From: Ichthyophis bannanicus
Taxonomy: Eukaryota; Chordata; Amphibia; Gymnophiona; Ichthyophiidae
Length of the DNA stretch: 64,000 bases
Direction: 5' to 3'
Assembly (NCBI GenBank): GCA_033557465.1
Contig: CM066047.1
Coordinates: forward strand, 5,890,001 to 5,954,000
Position numbers and translations under genes: made by a program. Below, in pieces: positions 45,456 to 56,392 of the stretch. The notes beneath the pieces are model-generated. The model ran no database searches. It had not been told where the DNA came from and saw only the letters and a list, made by a program, of their open reading frames with translations. Numbering within the stretch: position 1 is the first letter of the stretch; each line of letters starts with the position of its first letter.

Positions 45456-45686
45456 TTTTATTTATTTAACAGGTTTTATATACCGCTTTATCATTTCAAT
45501 CAAAGCAGTTTACATTGAAACTTAAACTTGGTAATGTACATTAAACAGAGACATTGATAACTTGGATTTTTCTGAGGCAATGGAGGGTTAAGTGACTTGC
45601 CCAAAGCCACAAGGAGTGTTAGTGGGAATTGAACCCTGGTCTCTGGGTTCCCAAGCCAGTGTTCTTAACCATTAGGCTATTCCTCC
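45456..45686 (-). repeat. tRNA-derived SINE 2 with L2-type tail
   Basis: On the minus strand: A-box-like TAGCCTAATGGTTAAGAAC, B-box-like GGGTTCAATTCC, the CORE-like CTTTGGGCAAGTCACTTAAC, then the L2-type tail (AAACTGCTTTGATTG, GCGGTATATAAAA) and an AAATAAATAAA end. It directly abuts SINE 1, also on the minus strand. Confidence 0.82.
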
Positions 45687-46030
45687 ATTGTTATGCTGCT
45701 GCAGATAACCTCCCTTCAGGAAACATCATGGCACATCGCCTCAGGGCCAAGGCCACCTCAGTAGCACACATCAGTTCTGCCCCCTCAAGGACATCTGTAG
45801 AGCTGCAACTTGGACCATACACCATGCATTCACCAAGCACTACTGTTTGGACTATTTCCCTGAAAAATAGTATGGTTATATAATACATCCTGTACAACTT
45901 ATTTGCTATTTGAAGCATATCCTTCTGTCTATATGCAAGAGGGTTGCCCACCCACTGCATGAATGTTTTGCAGCAAACTTCAGCTCTGGACTCACCATTA
46001 AGTTTTTCTGCATTCCCCCTGTTGTTGACG

Positions 46031-46365
46031 GAGAAGTGGAGTTGCTTACCTGTAATGTGGGTTCACTGTAGACAGCAAGGAAATCCAATCACACTTTTCC
46101 TTCCCATTGTCCCTTGAGATTCATCTCTGACATCTCAACTCCATCGTACCCGTCTTGCTAGAGAAGGACCGTGGAGAGAAGGGGCAGTCTGTCAATGAGC
46201 TAGGAATACCCACACATGCTCAGGAAGTCAAAAAGAGACCCTGAGCTAGGGGAGAGCACCGCACACTAGGCTTCATCTGGCAGATGTCACCATTGAGTGT
46301 GGTGCCATTCCCCTGCTGTCTATGGGTAACCTCCATAAAAGGTAAGCAACTCGACTTCTTCCCAT
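46031..46365 (+). repeat. DIRS F right ICR half and right terminus
   Basis: 46031-46094 (GAGAAGTGGAGTTGCTTACC and onward, with GACAGCAAGG) is the diverged reverse complement of 46297-46363 (CCTGCTGTC, GGTAAGCAACTCGACTTC). This is the ICR/right-terminus relation seen in the other DIRS and sets F's right end near 46365. Confidence 0.65.
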
Positions 46366-46599
46366 TTACCTTTTCCACCCCAATCATGATTTTATAAACA
46401 TCTATCACAGGGCTCGACAAATCACGAGTGCCAATCACCATGACACCTAGAAATTGCACCCTGGTGTCTGGGATTCCTTGCCTCTGAAAATTGCTTCAAT
46501 TGCCTGTGCTGCCCTTCATCACAATCGGCTCTCTACATGTAGCTTGAACCACGTGGTGGAAGAAGTTATATTGATCTCTCTCTCATTCCCCCCTCCCTC

Positions 46600-46930
46600 C
46601 ACCCCTCATTCATCAGGTGATGCCTATGGGGTTGCAATGAGAGACAGACATCAGTGATGGCTGGGGCAGGGAATAAGAGAGACACAGACACTGGATGATG
46701 GTGGGGGGGGCTATGAGAGAGAGATACTGGGTGATGGCTGAGGGAGGTAAGAGAGAAAGAGAGAGAGACATTAGGTGATGGCTGTGGGGGCTAAGAGAGA
46801 GAAAGACACTGGATAATGGCTGGAGGTCTGAGAGAGAGATACTGGATGATGACTGGGGGGCTGTATGAGAGAGAGGAAGAGAAAGACTGGGTGATTGCAG
46901 AGGAGCTATGAAAGAAAAAGAGTGTGACGG
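46600..46930. repeat. Degenerate GA-rich tandem repeat
   Basis: Repeated units of roughly 50 bases made of GAGAGAGA-type runs plus CACTGGATGATGGCTG-like spacers, about six times. Open frames on either strand here are simple-sequence artefacts. Confidence 0.7.
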
Positions 46931-47090
46931 CAAGGTGTGGAGACTATGAGATATTTTTTTTGCTTCTTGTATTACCAGTTCCATAAACAAAGGGGTCACC
47001 TGAACTACGGCAGTGCACCAATATCAATGGAAATACTGGTATTACTTTTGTCGGACCTAACAATCAGGAGGGGAGTTGGAAATCCAAACA

Positions 47091-47185
47091 GCCCAGCCAA
47101 AAGTAATAGTGTGAAACGATCCCACATGCGTGTGGAAATTGGATGCCTTGGAGGGATCGTTTCACACTCTTACCTTTGGCTGGGC
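47091..47185. repeat. Short hairpin with 32-bp arms
   Basis: Left arm 47091-47122 (GCCCAGCCAAAAGTAATAGT and on) and right arm 47154-47185 match as reverse complements at 30 of 32 positions with a 31-base loop. This size suits a miniature inverted-repeat element or a small-RNA hairpin. It sits next to the 3' end of the L1 at 47205. Confidence 0.7.
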
Positions 47186-47799
47186 CATTTGTTCAAATAA
47201 GTTAATTTATGTTTAAATCTTTTTTATTAACTTACATGACAAACTTTCCAATATATTGGTACTTTGATAGAGCAGTACAAGTATAGCCAACCAATACAGC
47301 TGTACCTTCCCATATTTCCTTTCATTTTAACGTTTTTAATCCCAAATTTATCCCTCCCTTCTCCCTCTTCTCCCCCCCTCCAAAATATGTGTTGAGCTAT
47401 TTATCCCAAAGTATTCACAACCTCTGTGTAGAAACTCTGTCCAGCAGGTGACCATTCTTACACCCGCTAGAAATCTTAAGCTCAATCATCATTACAATTA
47501 CTGTTATCAACATTGTCAACATTTTGTTAAGTTTTAGTACCCCTGCCACCCCCTCCCCCCTACTGCCCAACACCAACCAATACTTAGCTACTCAACCAAT
47601 ATTCCCATCCCTACTCTGTTGTCCCCCCCCCCCCCCAATACCCCTCCTACATCCCCCCTCCCAACTTCTGGAGTCTAGAAGGGAGTCCCCCCTTTCCACA
47701 TGATATCCAGCAGTATATCTCCATATATATTTATGGAATATTGAGAATGTTAAGAATATACCCCCTATCGCTAAGAGGTAACTGGTCTATATAAGGCCG

Positions 47800-48064
47800 C
47801 CACTCGTTTAGAAAACAAAACTTGTAATCTTCCATCCAACTTTGCCCCTACATGTTCCAGTGTTAATAACTTCCATACTTCTTTTTCCCATTGTTCATAC
47901 TTTGGGCATTGTGGTGTAATCCAATATCACAAAAGAAGGCATCTTGCCACCAGTAGCACCCTCCCCAACCATTTTCTTTACGGGGCTTCGACCAGTTCCA
48001 CATTAGATACCAATCCCAGAACCGCCATCCAAGGGTTTGCTTTAATTGGGACTCCTATTGTGGC
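47800..48064 (-). pseudogene. L1 ORF2 C-terminal remnant
   Basis: The conceptual translation continues the L1 frame broken at 60473: IGVPIKANPWMAVLG, then a segment with RKWLGRVLLVARCLLL and ITPQCPKYEQWEKEVWKLL, which has the spacing of the L1 ORF2 C-terminus (basic helix, then a W-x3-L stretch). Stops and shifts are present. Its match to the sequence on the far side of the PLE pair shows where the pair entered. Confidence 0.65.
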
Positions 48065-48200
48065 ACCAAGACCCTGAAAATGTATGTCCACCAGGAAGAA
48101 AGCAGCACCTGCCACGTAAGCAAGCGTAGCAACCAAGACAAAAAACGTAGGCAGTATACAAACTTTATTTGGTCCTTATATATTAAAAAAAGGGGGGCCA

Positions 48201-48240
48201 AACCCAACACAGGCCGTGTTTCATTAATTCATCAGAGGTG
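48201..48240 (-). ncRNA. Hammerhead ribozyme of PLE2, left arm
   Basis: Minus-strand CTGATGA core box, then ATTAAT where stem II should be, GAAA, stem III ACAC/GTGT with loop GGCCT, cleavage triplet GTT, and stem I ACCT/GGGT with one wobble. Both core boxes are consensus, but stem II is almost unable to pair, so activity is doubtful. Confidence 0.62.
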
Positions 48241-50426
48241 AGGCACACCACAAACTACAAAACAAAAATAAAATGATAAAAACAAGTACAAAATACCAAC
48301 AAACATAAATGCAACAATAATTTAAACCATAATAAAAACAATGAATGATAAGAAAAGAGTAAAAAGAGTGAACATAAGTGATCATAAAACAATATGTTAC
48401 AACTTGATCAACTACACCACATAAAAAAGTCATATTATATTAATACATAAATGAATAAATAATTAACTCATAAAACTATCATGGTAAACAATTAAAATAA
48501 AACAAAACAACTATGATAAAACCACGTGTGAACAGGAAATAAATGATATCATCAAAAAGAACAAGCAAAAACATGGACACCATTACAGTTATGAAGGCAT
48601 GTGAAAGCTAACAAAAATTAGGTGAGTATGTACATAAATATTAAAATTTAAACAAACCTAAAAACTTCAAAAGGAGAAATTCAAAAGAGTGTGATCTATA
48701 TGTGACTCAAGGGGTGGGTATTATGCTCATATAAACTACTGACAGAGAAACAGGAGCGAAAAGCCAGAGGAGAAAAAGGAAGCATTAAAATAAAAGGAGT
48801 TACCTTGGACCAGGTACTAAACACAGCAGGGGACAATCAATTTGCTGTGAAATGATGAATGACCAGTGTGCTGTAAAATAATAAAACTGATCGAAACAAA
48901 TAAATGAATAAGTGAGAAACTTAATGAATATGGTGACTACGAAGACAAAAACACTATGAACCGCGCCAAAATAAATCACCACAATTGGTGGAGAGGCCAC
49001 GACCACTTAAATAAAAATGAATGTCTGAATAAAATATAATAGGAAGCATAAATGAAATAAATTATGTACCGTAATAAACCAGTTGGCAGCATTCATTGAT
49101 AACTACACAGAGTATTATGAGCACACCAGCGAGAAGGATAAGCAATCCAACCGCATCAGTAAATCTTCCAGGTGAGGTCAACAAAATATCACTAAAAATA
49201 AAAATAAAGAGAGGCTGCTCAAATTGCAGCGAAATGAAACCAATTATGCAGAAAATGGTCCCATAAAAAGATAAATAAAAAAGGGTCTCAAACCTTTCAA
49301 CAAGAGCCAAACTGACCAGCACATCCAAGAGCACTGCGGCTTTCTTGTATCGATTGAAAAAAACGCGGACGCATGCACCTTTTAAGTAATCTACAAAACC
49401 GCGGGAAATTAAAAACATACTAATAATGTGAAAAGGTTATTGAAAACCTTACTTATGTAACCAACCCAAACATGGCACGTAAATGCATAAAAAACCACCT
49501 GCACATGTAAAGGACTATAAAATAATATCTACATGTGTGACTGGATAAAAACTGTGCACGGAGAGCCGCGGATGCCAACATCGAAAAAACAAAGGGACAA
49601 AGGCACAGTAGTCATGTATTATTGCATGTTGTGAAAAAACTCACAGGATGAAAAGGGAAAATAGATGATCACAGAAAAACTTGTAAGGCGAAGGCGGGGA
49701 GCAACCAAGCTCAGGGTGCAAAACAAGCCATCACCCCGGACGTGTAGCTTTCAGTGCGGCCATAAAAAATGATAAACTATGCCTAAAAAACACTATTAAA
49801 ACAACAAATAATAACAAAATGAATGAAGTAATTAATAAAAATTAAGTGTAAAACCCATCAGCAGAATACAGAAAAACCACTGAGCCCACGATCGAAAAAC
49901 ATGTCCGGGGGATAACCACGGATCCATCATCAAACATTGGAAAGAACCACAAGGAGTACTGGATATATGCTTTTATATATAAGGAATGAATAAAAAAGGG
50001 GAATTATCCTTATATAGCTCAATAGAACCACCCTGGAAATTGAACCTCTGGACAAGCCAGAAACGATTAGGCTCACGATACAAATCAAGCCATCACATAA
50101 AGTCTATAACTTACAGAGCAGCCATAAATAACACAAGAACCACAAAAAATACCTAAAGAACACCATTAAAACAATAAATAATGAATAAAAGGTTAATAAT
50201 AATGAATGAATGGATAAATGAATAAAAGAATAAAATGTAAAACCATCAAGGAACCGAAAATAAAAACACGTACTGAACCTACAAATGAAGAGTAATACAC
50301 GGAGAAGGACACAGAATGCACCATCAAAAGTGCAAGGACAATTAAAAAACGCGATATATAATTTTATATTAAAAAAAGGAGGATCTTTTTATGTCTCAAT
50401 AACAGCAACCAATAAAAAGACCTGGG

Positions 50427-51275
50427 GGAAAGATCTTTGCTGTTACCTGGGAGTTGCCGCGGGTGTTTTTACCGCGGAGCAGTGTAGCAGGTGGGAGCCG
50501 GGTCCCTGCTGGGTCAGCTGCAGGCATTGGAAGGACTCCCTTGGTGCTGAGGACCCCCCCGAGCCCTACAAAGACCAGCGGGAGCTGTATTGTGCTGGGA
50601 AAGATCTTTGCTGTTACCTGGGAGTTGCCGCGGGTGTTTCTACCGCGGAGCAGTGTAGCAGGTGGGGGCCGGGTCCCTGCTGGGTCAGCTGCAGGCATTG
50701 GAAGGACTCCCTTGGTGCTGAGGACCCCCCCGAGCCCTACAAAGACCAGCGGGAGCTGTATTGTGCTGGGAAAGATCTTTTCTGTTACCTGGGAGTTGCC
50801 GCGGGTGTTTCTACCGTGGAGCAGTGTAGCAGGTGGGAACCGGGTCCCTGCTGGGTCAGCTGCAGGCATTGGAAGGACTCCCTTGGTGCTGAGGACCCCT
50901 CCGAGCCCTACAAAGACCAGTGGGAGCTGTATTGTGCTGGGAAAGATCTTTGCTGTTACCTGGGAGTTGCCGCGGGTGTTTCTACCGCGGAGCAGTGTAG
51001 CAGGTGGGGGCTGGGTCCCTGCTGGGTCAGCTGCAGGCATTGGAAGGACTCCCTTGGTGCTGAGGACCCCCCTGAGCCCTACAAAGACCAGCGGGAGCTG
51101 TATTGTGCTGGGAAATATCTTTGCTGTTACCTGGGAGTTGCCGCGGGTGTTTCTACCGTGGAGCAGTGTAGCAGGTGGGAGCCGGGTCCCTGCTGGGTCA
51201 GCTGCAGGCATTGGAAGGACTCCCTTGGTGCTGAGGACCCCCCCGAGCCCTACAAAGACCAGCGGGAGATACACG
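50427..51275 (+). repeat. Five tandem 171-bp monomers
   Basis: The AGATCTTTGC (or ATATCTTTGC) landmark recurs at 50431, 50602, 50773, 50944 and 51115, exactly 171 bases apart, with about 95% or more identity between units. By position they are the 5' untranslated region of the L1-like element and probably act as promoter monomers. As 171 is a multiple of three, three frames stay open across them. These frames are not genes. Confidence 0.88.
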
Positions 51276-51389
51276 CGGCCGCGTGGTCGTGTCCTAAGGG
51301 GCGTGTCACAAGGGGTTCAACACGCTCCTTATGTGCTCCTTCGGTGCTCCTGAGGTTCGTGAGCACTGTTAGTTTAAGTGTGGCTATCG

Positions 51390-52469
51390 ATGGGGAAAAG
51401 AAAGGCGAAGGGGGCAGATAAGCCTGCCGCCGATGGAGGATTATGTGTTAAGATAACTGGCCCCATGGATAAACATCTTACTCCCCTGCTATCTGCTAAT
51501 CAATCTTCGGATGGGGCGTCTTTAAGCCCGGAGGTCCGAACGCCACTTCCCTTCCCCCCGCTTCCGCATTCATCTACGTTTTTGGATACCTCTGTCCATG
51601 TTCAAGCTCCGCCACTCTCTCCGGTAGATCCAGCCGTGGTGGAAGAAGGGACTCCCCCCATTTCCAGGGAGGTGACTCTTTCTGACATATGGTCAGCACT
51701 GCAAAAGATTGATAGTCAATTGTCTATGACAGTCTCTTCTTTGTGCAAGTTTACTCATTCGGTTGTTGATAAAGTACATGTTATTGATCACCAATTGGCT
51801 TCTACTTCTAAGTCGCTTGCCCGTGTTGAATCCTTGGCCCAGTCTTGTAGTGATACGAATCTTTCTCTTATTAAGGATGTTTCCTTGCTTTCCTGTCGAC
51901 TGGAGACACTTGAGAATCAACACCGGGCAAGAAACTTACGTTTTTTGAATTTTCCTCAAACCCATTTGCTTTCCTTTGATGTTCTATTGAAAAAGTACTT
52001 TTCTGAGATTTTGCAAATAAGGGAGACCATAGATATAGTTCAAATGTATTGTATTCCAGTGTCTGTCCCACCGACTGCAGAGGGGGTTTCCCCTCCCTCT
52101 GATGTGTCGGTGGCACAGGATTTAACTGCTTTTTTGGAGGACTCGCTCGACATCATCCCCAAGCGTTGCACCTTGGTGGTGACTTTTGGCTTGGAGTCTC
52201 TAAAATTGCGGGTTCTTCGGGCTTATTTTAAAAATAAAGATGCCTTATTTTGTGGGTCTAAATTGCAAGTGTTTCCTGACGTGGGCCGGACCACTCAGGC
52301 TAGACGTAGACAGTTTTTGGAGTTAAAATCGAGGGTTGTAGCGTTAGGAGCTTCTTTTTTTCTTAAATTTCCTTGCCGTTGCTTAGTTACCTTGGAGGGA
52401 TGGGATTATGTTTATACGGACGTGGCTCAACTACGTCAGTTATTACTGGATAAGGAGGTTAAGGGGTAA
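51390..52469 (+). CDS. L1-type ORF1 protein (RNA-binding chaperone)
   Basis: 359 codons from MGKRKAKG; I prefer this ATG to the upstream GTG at 51378. The basic, disordered N-terminus and Pro/Ser-rich segment are followed by a coiled coil (about residues 90-175, heptads around IWSALQKIDSQLSM and ESLAQSCSDTNLSL). The RRM-like part starts at ENQHRARNLRFLNFP, and the C-terminal domain contains LQVFPDVGRTTQARRRQF and YVYTDVAQLRQLL. This is the layout of L1 ORF1p, which trimerises and coats its RNA. The frame is intact, so the insertion is recent compared with its surroundings. Confidence 0.85.
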   Translation: MGKRKAKGADKPAADGGLCVKITGPMDKHLTPLLSANQSSDGASLSPEVRTPLPFPPLPHSSTFLDTSVHVQAPPLSPVDPAVVEEGTPPISREVTLSDIWSALQKIDSQLSMTVSSLCKFTHSVVDKVHVIDHQLASTSKSLARVESLAQSCSDTNLSLIKDVSLLSCRLETLENQHRARNLRFLNFPQTHLLSFDVLLKKYFSEILQIRETIDIVQMYCIPVSVPPTAEGVSPPSDVSVAQDLTAFLEDSLDIIPKRCTLVVTFGLESLKLRVLRAYFKNKDALFCGSKLQVFPDVGRTTQARRRQFLELKSRVVALGASFFLKFPCRCLVTLEGWDYVYTDVAQLRQLLLDKEVKG

Positions 52470-52817
52470 GATTTGGGTGGATTGTATTTATATAAGCTCC
52501 CTTACTTGGAGTGTAATACACTCCTTTTTGCCTTTTCTACTTTTCTATTTCTTGGGGTTCAAGGATCTTTTCTCTTGATGAGTTTTTTTATGATGGGTTT
52601 CATATTTTATTTTGCTTTTGGATGTTGTTATGGATCATGTATATTGCCTTTTTTCTCATATGTAATTAAGCAAAAAACCTAAATAAAGATTTAAAAAAAA
52701 AAAAGACCTGGGCAGCCTAAGGGAAAATGGTCTCATGATACAAAAGAAGCCATCACATGAAGTGTATAAATATTACATGGCAAGCATAACTGAATCCACA
52801 AGCCCCATAAAAAAATA

Positions 52818-55330
52818 TTATCTAAAGGACACCATTAAAACAATAAATAATGAATAAATAGGTAAATAAATAAATAAACTGATTCTAAAAACCATCAGAG
52901 GAATACGGAAAAATCGCGTTCTGAATTCAATCCATAGGGAGCCAAGGTATTGAGAGAAAAAATGTATCTGTTCTAACAGAAGTGTTTTATCAATATCACC
53001 TCCTCTCCAATTATGAGTGACCTTCTTAATAACAAAAAATTTTAAATCCGTAAGTCCGTGTCCTTTTTCCATCCAATGTTGTACAAGAGGCTTGTCAATA
53101 AGTTTCCTATTGATGCAACTCTTATGTTCCACAACCCGCACACGAACAGATCAAATAGTTTTACCTACATACAACATGTTGCATGGACATTTAATAACAT
53201 AGATAACATGTGTAGTATCACAATTTGCAAAGTCTTGAATGTAGAATTTAACTTGTGTGACTGGATGAATAAATATCTTCCGCACCGGTAAGACATGGAC
53301 ACAAACCGAACAGTGGCCACATTGATATTGACCCTTATGTGTAGACAACATCTTTCTCTCTGTGAAAGCAGACGGAACCAAAAGGTTGCGCAAATTAACA
53401 TTGCATTTGTTGGCTATCACAAGTGAAAGGTCTTGAAAGCCTAGAATAGCCTGTACCAAATGCCATTCCTTCTGGAGAATGGAAACAATATTCCGAGACT
53501 GTAATGAATACAATAATGGGCATACAATCTTAGTTTGAGTGACCTTATCTCGTGGTTTCAATAACTCCATGCGTGAGGTGTTACGTGCTTTAACATATGC
53601 TTTATTGATACATCGCTGAGGATACTGATGGGCTTCAAAACGACCTTTTAATTCCAAAGCTTGACGCTCAAATTCAGAATCTGTGGTGCATATACGTTTA
53701 ATCCTCAAAAATTGACCAATAGGTAAATTATTTCTAAGAGCCGGATTACGAAAACTAGTATAATGCAATAACTGATTTCTATCAGTGGGTTTCCTATATA
53801 ACATCGTACTAATTAATTAATTTATTTTATTTATTACAGTTTCTTATATACCGCGCTATTCGGTATCAGAGCGGTTTACATCATAACATAACTACCATAA
53901 CGACAAGTTGTCAGGTTTTACATCGAACAGGGATACAAACTTGGATAACAGGGTAAACTATATACATAAGCTATTTACACAGCAAGGATAGGTAAAAATC
54001 AGATAATGAATATGAGGGCACTAAGACCGCGCCCCTCTCTTTTAATCAACAGATCCAAATATGGAATCTGTATTGGATCATAAGTCAACTGAAACTTAAG
54101 GTTCTCATCCAATCCATTGATCCATATATTAATGCCGATAAAAGCTCCAAAGGACCGTCCCATATAACTAAAACGTCATCAATGTATCTAATCCATAACG
54201 TGACATTTGACATGAACCGGTGATCTTTTAAAAAACATTCCTCAAATCTATACATGTATAAATTAGCGATGTCTGGGGCCATAGAGGACCCCATAGCTAC
54301 ACCTTTAATTTGTTGATAGTACAAATCTCTAAAACAAAAATAGTTTTTACATAATGCAATTTCAGTTAGTTGTAGAAGAAAAAAGGTGGACATCCGATTA
54401 AAACCTTCTCTCTCAAGGAGTAACTCTTCAATAATATGTAATGCTTCCAATTGTGGTACATTTGTGTACAAGGATTCCACATCCAATGTAACAAGTAAAA
54501 CTTGAGGGCCCAAATCATCAAATCTAGAAAGAATTTCTATTGCATGTGACGAGTCCCGTACATAGGACCACATTTTAGCAATGTATGGTCTTAAAATGAC
54601 ATCCATTAATTGAGAGATAGGTTCTAAGAGTGAACCAATTGCGGAAACAATGGGCCGGCCAGGAGGATTAGCCAACGATTTATGAATCTAGGGAATTATG
54701 TAAATAGTGAGCATGATAGGTTTATCTACAATAAGAAAATCCCGCTCTTTTCGTGTTATATGTCCAGTGTCAAAAGCGTTAAGGACAATATTATCAATAG
54801 TACGTTTCAAACCATCCATAGGATCTCCATCTAAACGAAAATAAAAACTTTTATCATTGAGCTATCTATTGACTTCTTCAATATATCTGTGTTTATCCAT
54901 CACAACCACGGCCCCACCCTTATCCGCAGGTTTAATAATGATACTGTTATTTTTCTGCAGTGATTTAATAGCCAATCTCTCATCAATTGTTAAATTATGA
55001 AATGGCAACCTAGCATTGTTGTTTGTTTTTTCAACTTGTTGCATAACCACCTTTTCAAAGGATTCTAAAAGGGGGTCCGTTTGTGAGGGAGGAATCCATC
55101 TTGACTTCCTACTAACTTCCTACTATCCTCACTAGTGGCAACCTGGTTGATGAAAAATTTTTTAACGCGAAGTTTCGTAAAAAATTTATATAAATCAATT
55201 TGTGTTTCAAACGGATCATATCTTCAAATAGGAACAAATGAAAGGCCTTTATTTAAAACAGAGTATTCTCCGGGAGTCAATATATAGTCCGAAATGTTAA
55301 TCACATTATCTGATGTCAATACTTCCACTG
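52818..55330 (-). pseudogene. PLE2 RT and GIY-YIG protein, left arm, broken
   Basis: Reading leftwards: the N-terminal region with VLNKGLSFVP and DLYKFFTKLRVKKFF (about 55260-55150); IIIKPADKGGAVVVMDKHRY (54950-54890); RT with NPPGRPIVSAIGS, TLDVESLYTNV, KGVAMGSSMAPDIANLYMYR and an intact RYIDDVLVIW (54675-54085). An L2-tail fragment follows (53812-54019), then the thumb and the GIY-YIG domain (YVIKCPCNMLYVGKTIR, 53804-53151) and the C-terminal part (WRGGDIDKTLLLEQIHFF, to 52818). Stops and shifts divide it, but every PLE block is there in order. This is the more complete copy of the pair. Confidence 0.87.
53812..54019 (-). repeat. L2-type tail fragment in the PLE2 left arm
   Basis: A 208-bp insertion between ACTA (53808-53811) and ACTA (54020-54023). 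The right arm lacks it at 55395-55405, which gives the empty site. The minus strand reads AAACCGCTCTGATACCG, GCGGTATATAAG, then AAATAAAATAAATTAATTAA. 5'-truncated, with no tRNA head. Confidence 0.75.
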
Positions 55331-55335
55331 TTGAC

Positions 55336-56392
55336 CTATGATCCAATACAGATTCCATATTTGGATCTGTTGATTAAAAGAAAGGGGCGCGGTCTTAGTA
55401 CGATGTTATATAGGAAACCCACTGATAGAAATTAGTTATTGCATTATACTAGTTTTAATAATCCGGCTCTTAGAAATAATTTACCTATTGGTCAATTTTT
55501 GAGGATTAAACGTATATGCACCACAGATTCTGAATTTGAGCGTCAAGCTTCGGAATTAAAAGGTCGTTTTGAAGCCCATCAGTATCCTCAGCGATGTATC
55601 AATAAAGCATATGTTAGAGCACGTAACACCTCACGCATGGAGTTATTGAAACCACGAGATAAGGTCACTCAAACTAAGATTGTATGCCCATTATTGTATT
55701 CATTACAGTCTCAGAATATTGTTTCCATTCTCCAGAAGGAATGGCATTTGGTACAGGCTATTCCAGGCTTTCAAGACCTTTCACTTGTGATAGCCCACAA
55801 ACGCAATGTTAATTTGCGCAACCTTTTGGTTCCGTCTGCTTTCACAGAGAGAAAGATGTTGTCTACACATAAGGGTCAATATCAATGTGGCCACTGTTCG
55901 GTTTGTGTCCATGTCTTACCGGTGCGGAAGGTATTTATTCATCCAGTCACACAAGTTAAATTCTACATTCAAGACTTTGCAAATTGTGATACTACACATG
56001 TTATCTATGTTATTAAATGTCCGTGCAACATGTTGTATGTAGATAAAACTATTCGATCTGTTCGTGTGCGGGTTGTGGAACATAACAGTTGCATCAATTG
56101 GAAACTTATTGACAAGCCTCTTGTACAACATTGGATGGAAAAAGGACACGGACTTACGGATTTAAAATTTTTTGTTATTAAGAAGGTCACTCATAATTGG
56201 AGAGGAGGTGATATTGATAAAACACTTCTTCGGTTAGAACAGATACATTTTTTCTCTCAATACCTTGGCTCCCTATGGATTGAATTCAGAACGCGATTTT
56301 TCCGTATTCCTCTGATGGTTTTTAGAATCAGTTTATTTATTTATTTACCTATTTATTCATTATTTATTGTTTTAATGGTGTCCTTTAGATAA
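55336..56392 (+). pseudogene. PLE2 C-terminal RT and GIY-YIG, right arm
   Basis: The plus copy is truncated at its 5' side near 55336, in the RT region just after the catalytic motif. Its reading frame has a TAG near 55433 in place of Gln, then is open for 317 codons (55439-56392) through the RT thumb (LPIGQFLRIKRICTT), the Cys-rich linker (HSVCVHV-type Cys pairs), GIY-YIG (YVIKCPCNMLYVDKTIR; the Gly of the family's YVGKT is Asp here) and LRLEQIHFFSQYLGSLW. The minus copy keeps YVGKT. Confidence 0.83.

Larger units (their letters stand above)
44260..45870 (+). pseudogene. DIRS F enzyme-region remnants (tail and recombinase)
   Basis: Translation in shifting frames gives a methyltransferase-like tail remnant (DLLASQKNAKCQHLYS, GLLYRFPPFP, and an ILVVPQ-type end, 44440-44650). 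It then gives recombinase remnants: LAGRKDSTK and FKWKLFSNWCLDC near 44860-44930, TLFNWVSDCIQ near 45270, and, after two SINEs, NIMAHRLRAKATSVAH with the HxxR box at 45725-45775. It aligns in order with A and C. Stops are numerous and the Tyr region is barely readable. Confidence 0.68.
28800..46365 (+). mobile_element. Old DIRS element F, host of nested insertions
   Basis: A strongly decayed DIRS recognised from pieces in the right order: a Gag-like frame (28806-29333 continuing at 41746-41900), the methyltransferase-like region (about 44400-44800), recombinase fragments (about 44830-45302 and 45690-45870), an ICR half (46031-46094) and a right terminus (46297-46363) that complements it. DIRS E sits in gag, a PLE pair sits between gag and the enzyme region, and two SINEs sit in the recombinase. 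The left terminus is not identified, so the start is approximate. It is the oldest layer of this nest. Confidence 0.7.
50427..52699 (+). mobile_element. L1-like element with ORF1 only (HAL1-like), full insertion
   Basis: A 2273-bp insertion into the left PLE2 arm, bounded by a 13-bp target duplication AAAAAGACCTGGG (50414-50426 and 52700-52712). The empty site is preserved in the right arm near 56500. It consists of five 171-bp monomers, a single ORF1 (51390-52469), a short 3' end with AATAAA at 52682 and a poly(A) tail. No ORF2 sequence is present between ORF1 and the tail. It is either a non-autonomous half-L1 lineage or an L1 that lost ORF2 before inserting. Confidence 0.85.

Noticed and set aside
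46613..46999. 128-codon minus-strand frame rich in Ser, Leu and Pro
   Set aside because: Translation of a GA-rich degenerate tandem repeat.
50427..51275. Tandem 171-bp units as alpha-like centromeric satellite or a CRISPR array
   Set aside because: Only five units, located precisely at the 5' end of a retrotransposon with a target duplication. There are no spacers, and the match in length to primate alpha satellite is coincidental.
50285..51421. Long open frames on both strands across the 171-bp repeats (up to 378 codons plus, 292 codons minus)
   Set aside because: The unit length is a multiple of three, so any frame open in one monomer stays open in all. The peptides are simple tandem copies with no family, and the region is the 5' part of an L1-like insertion.
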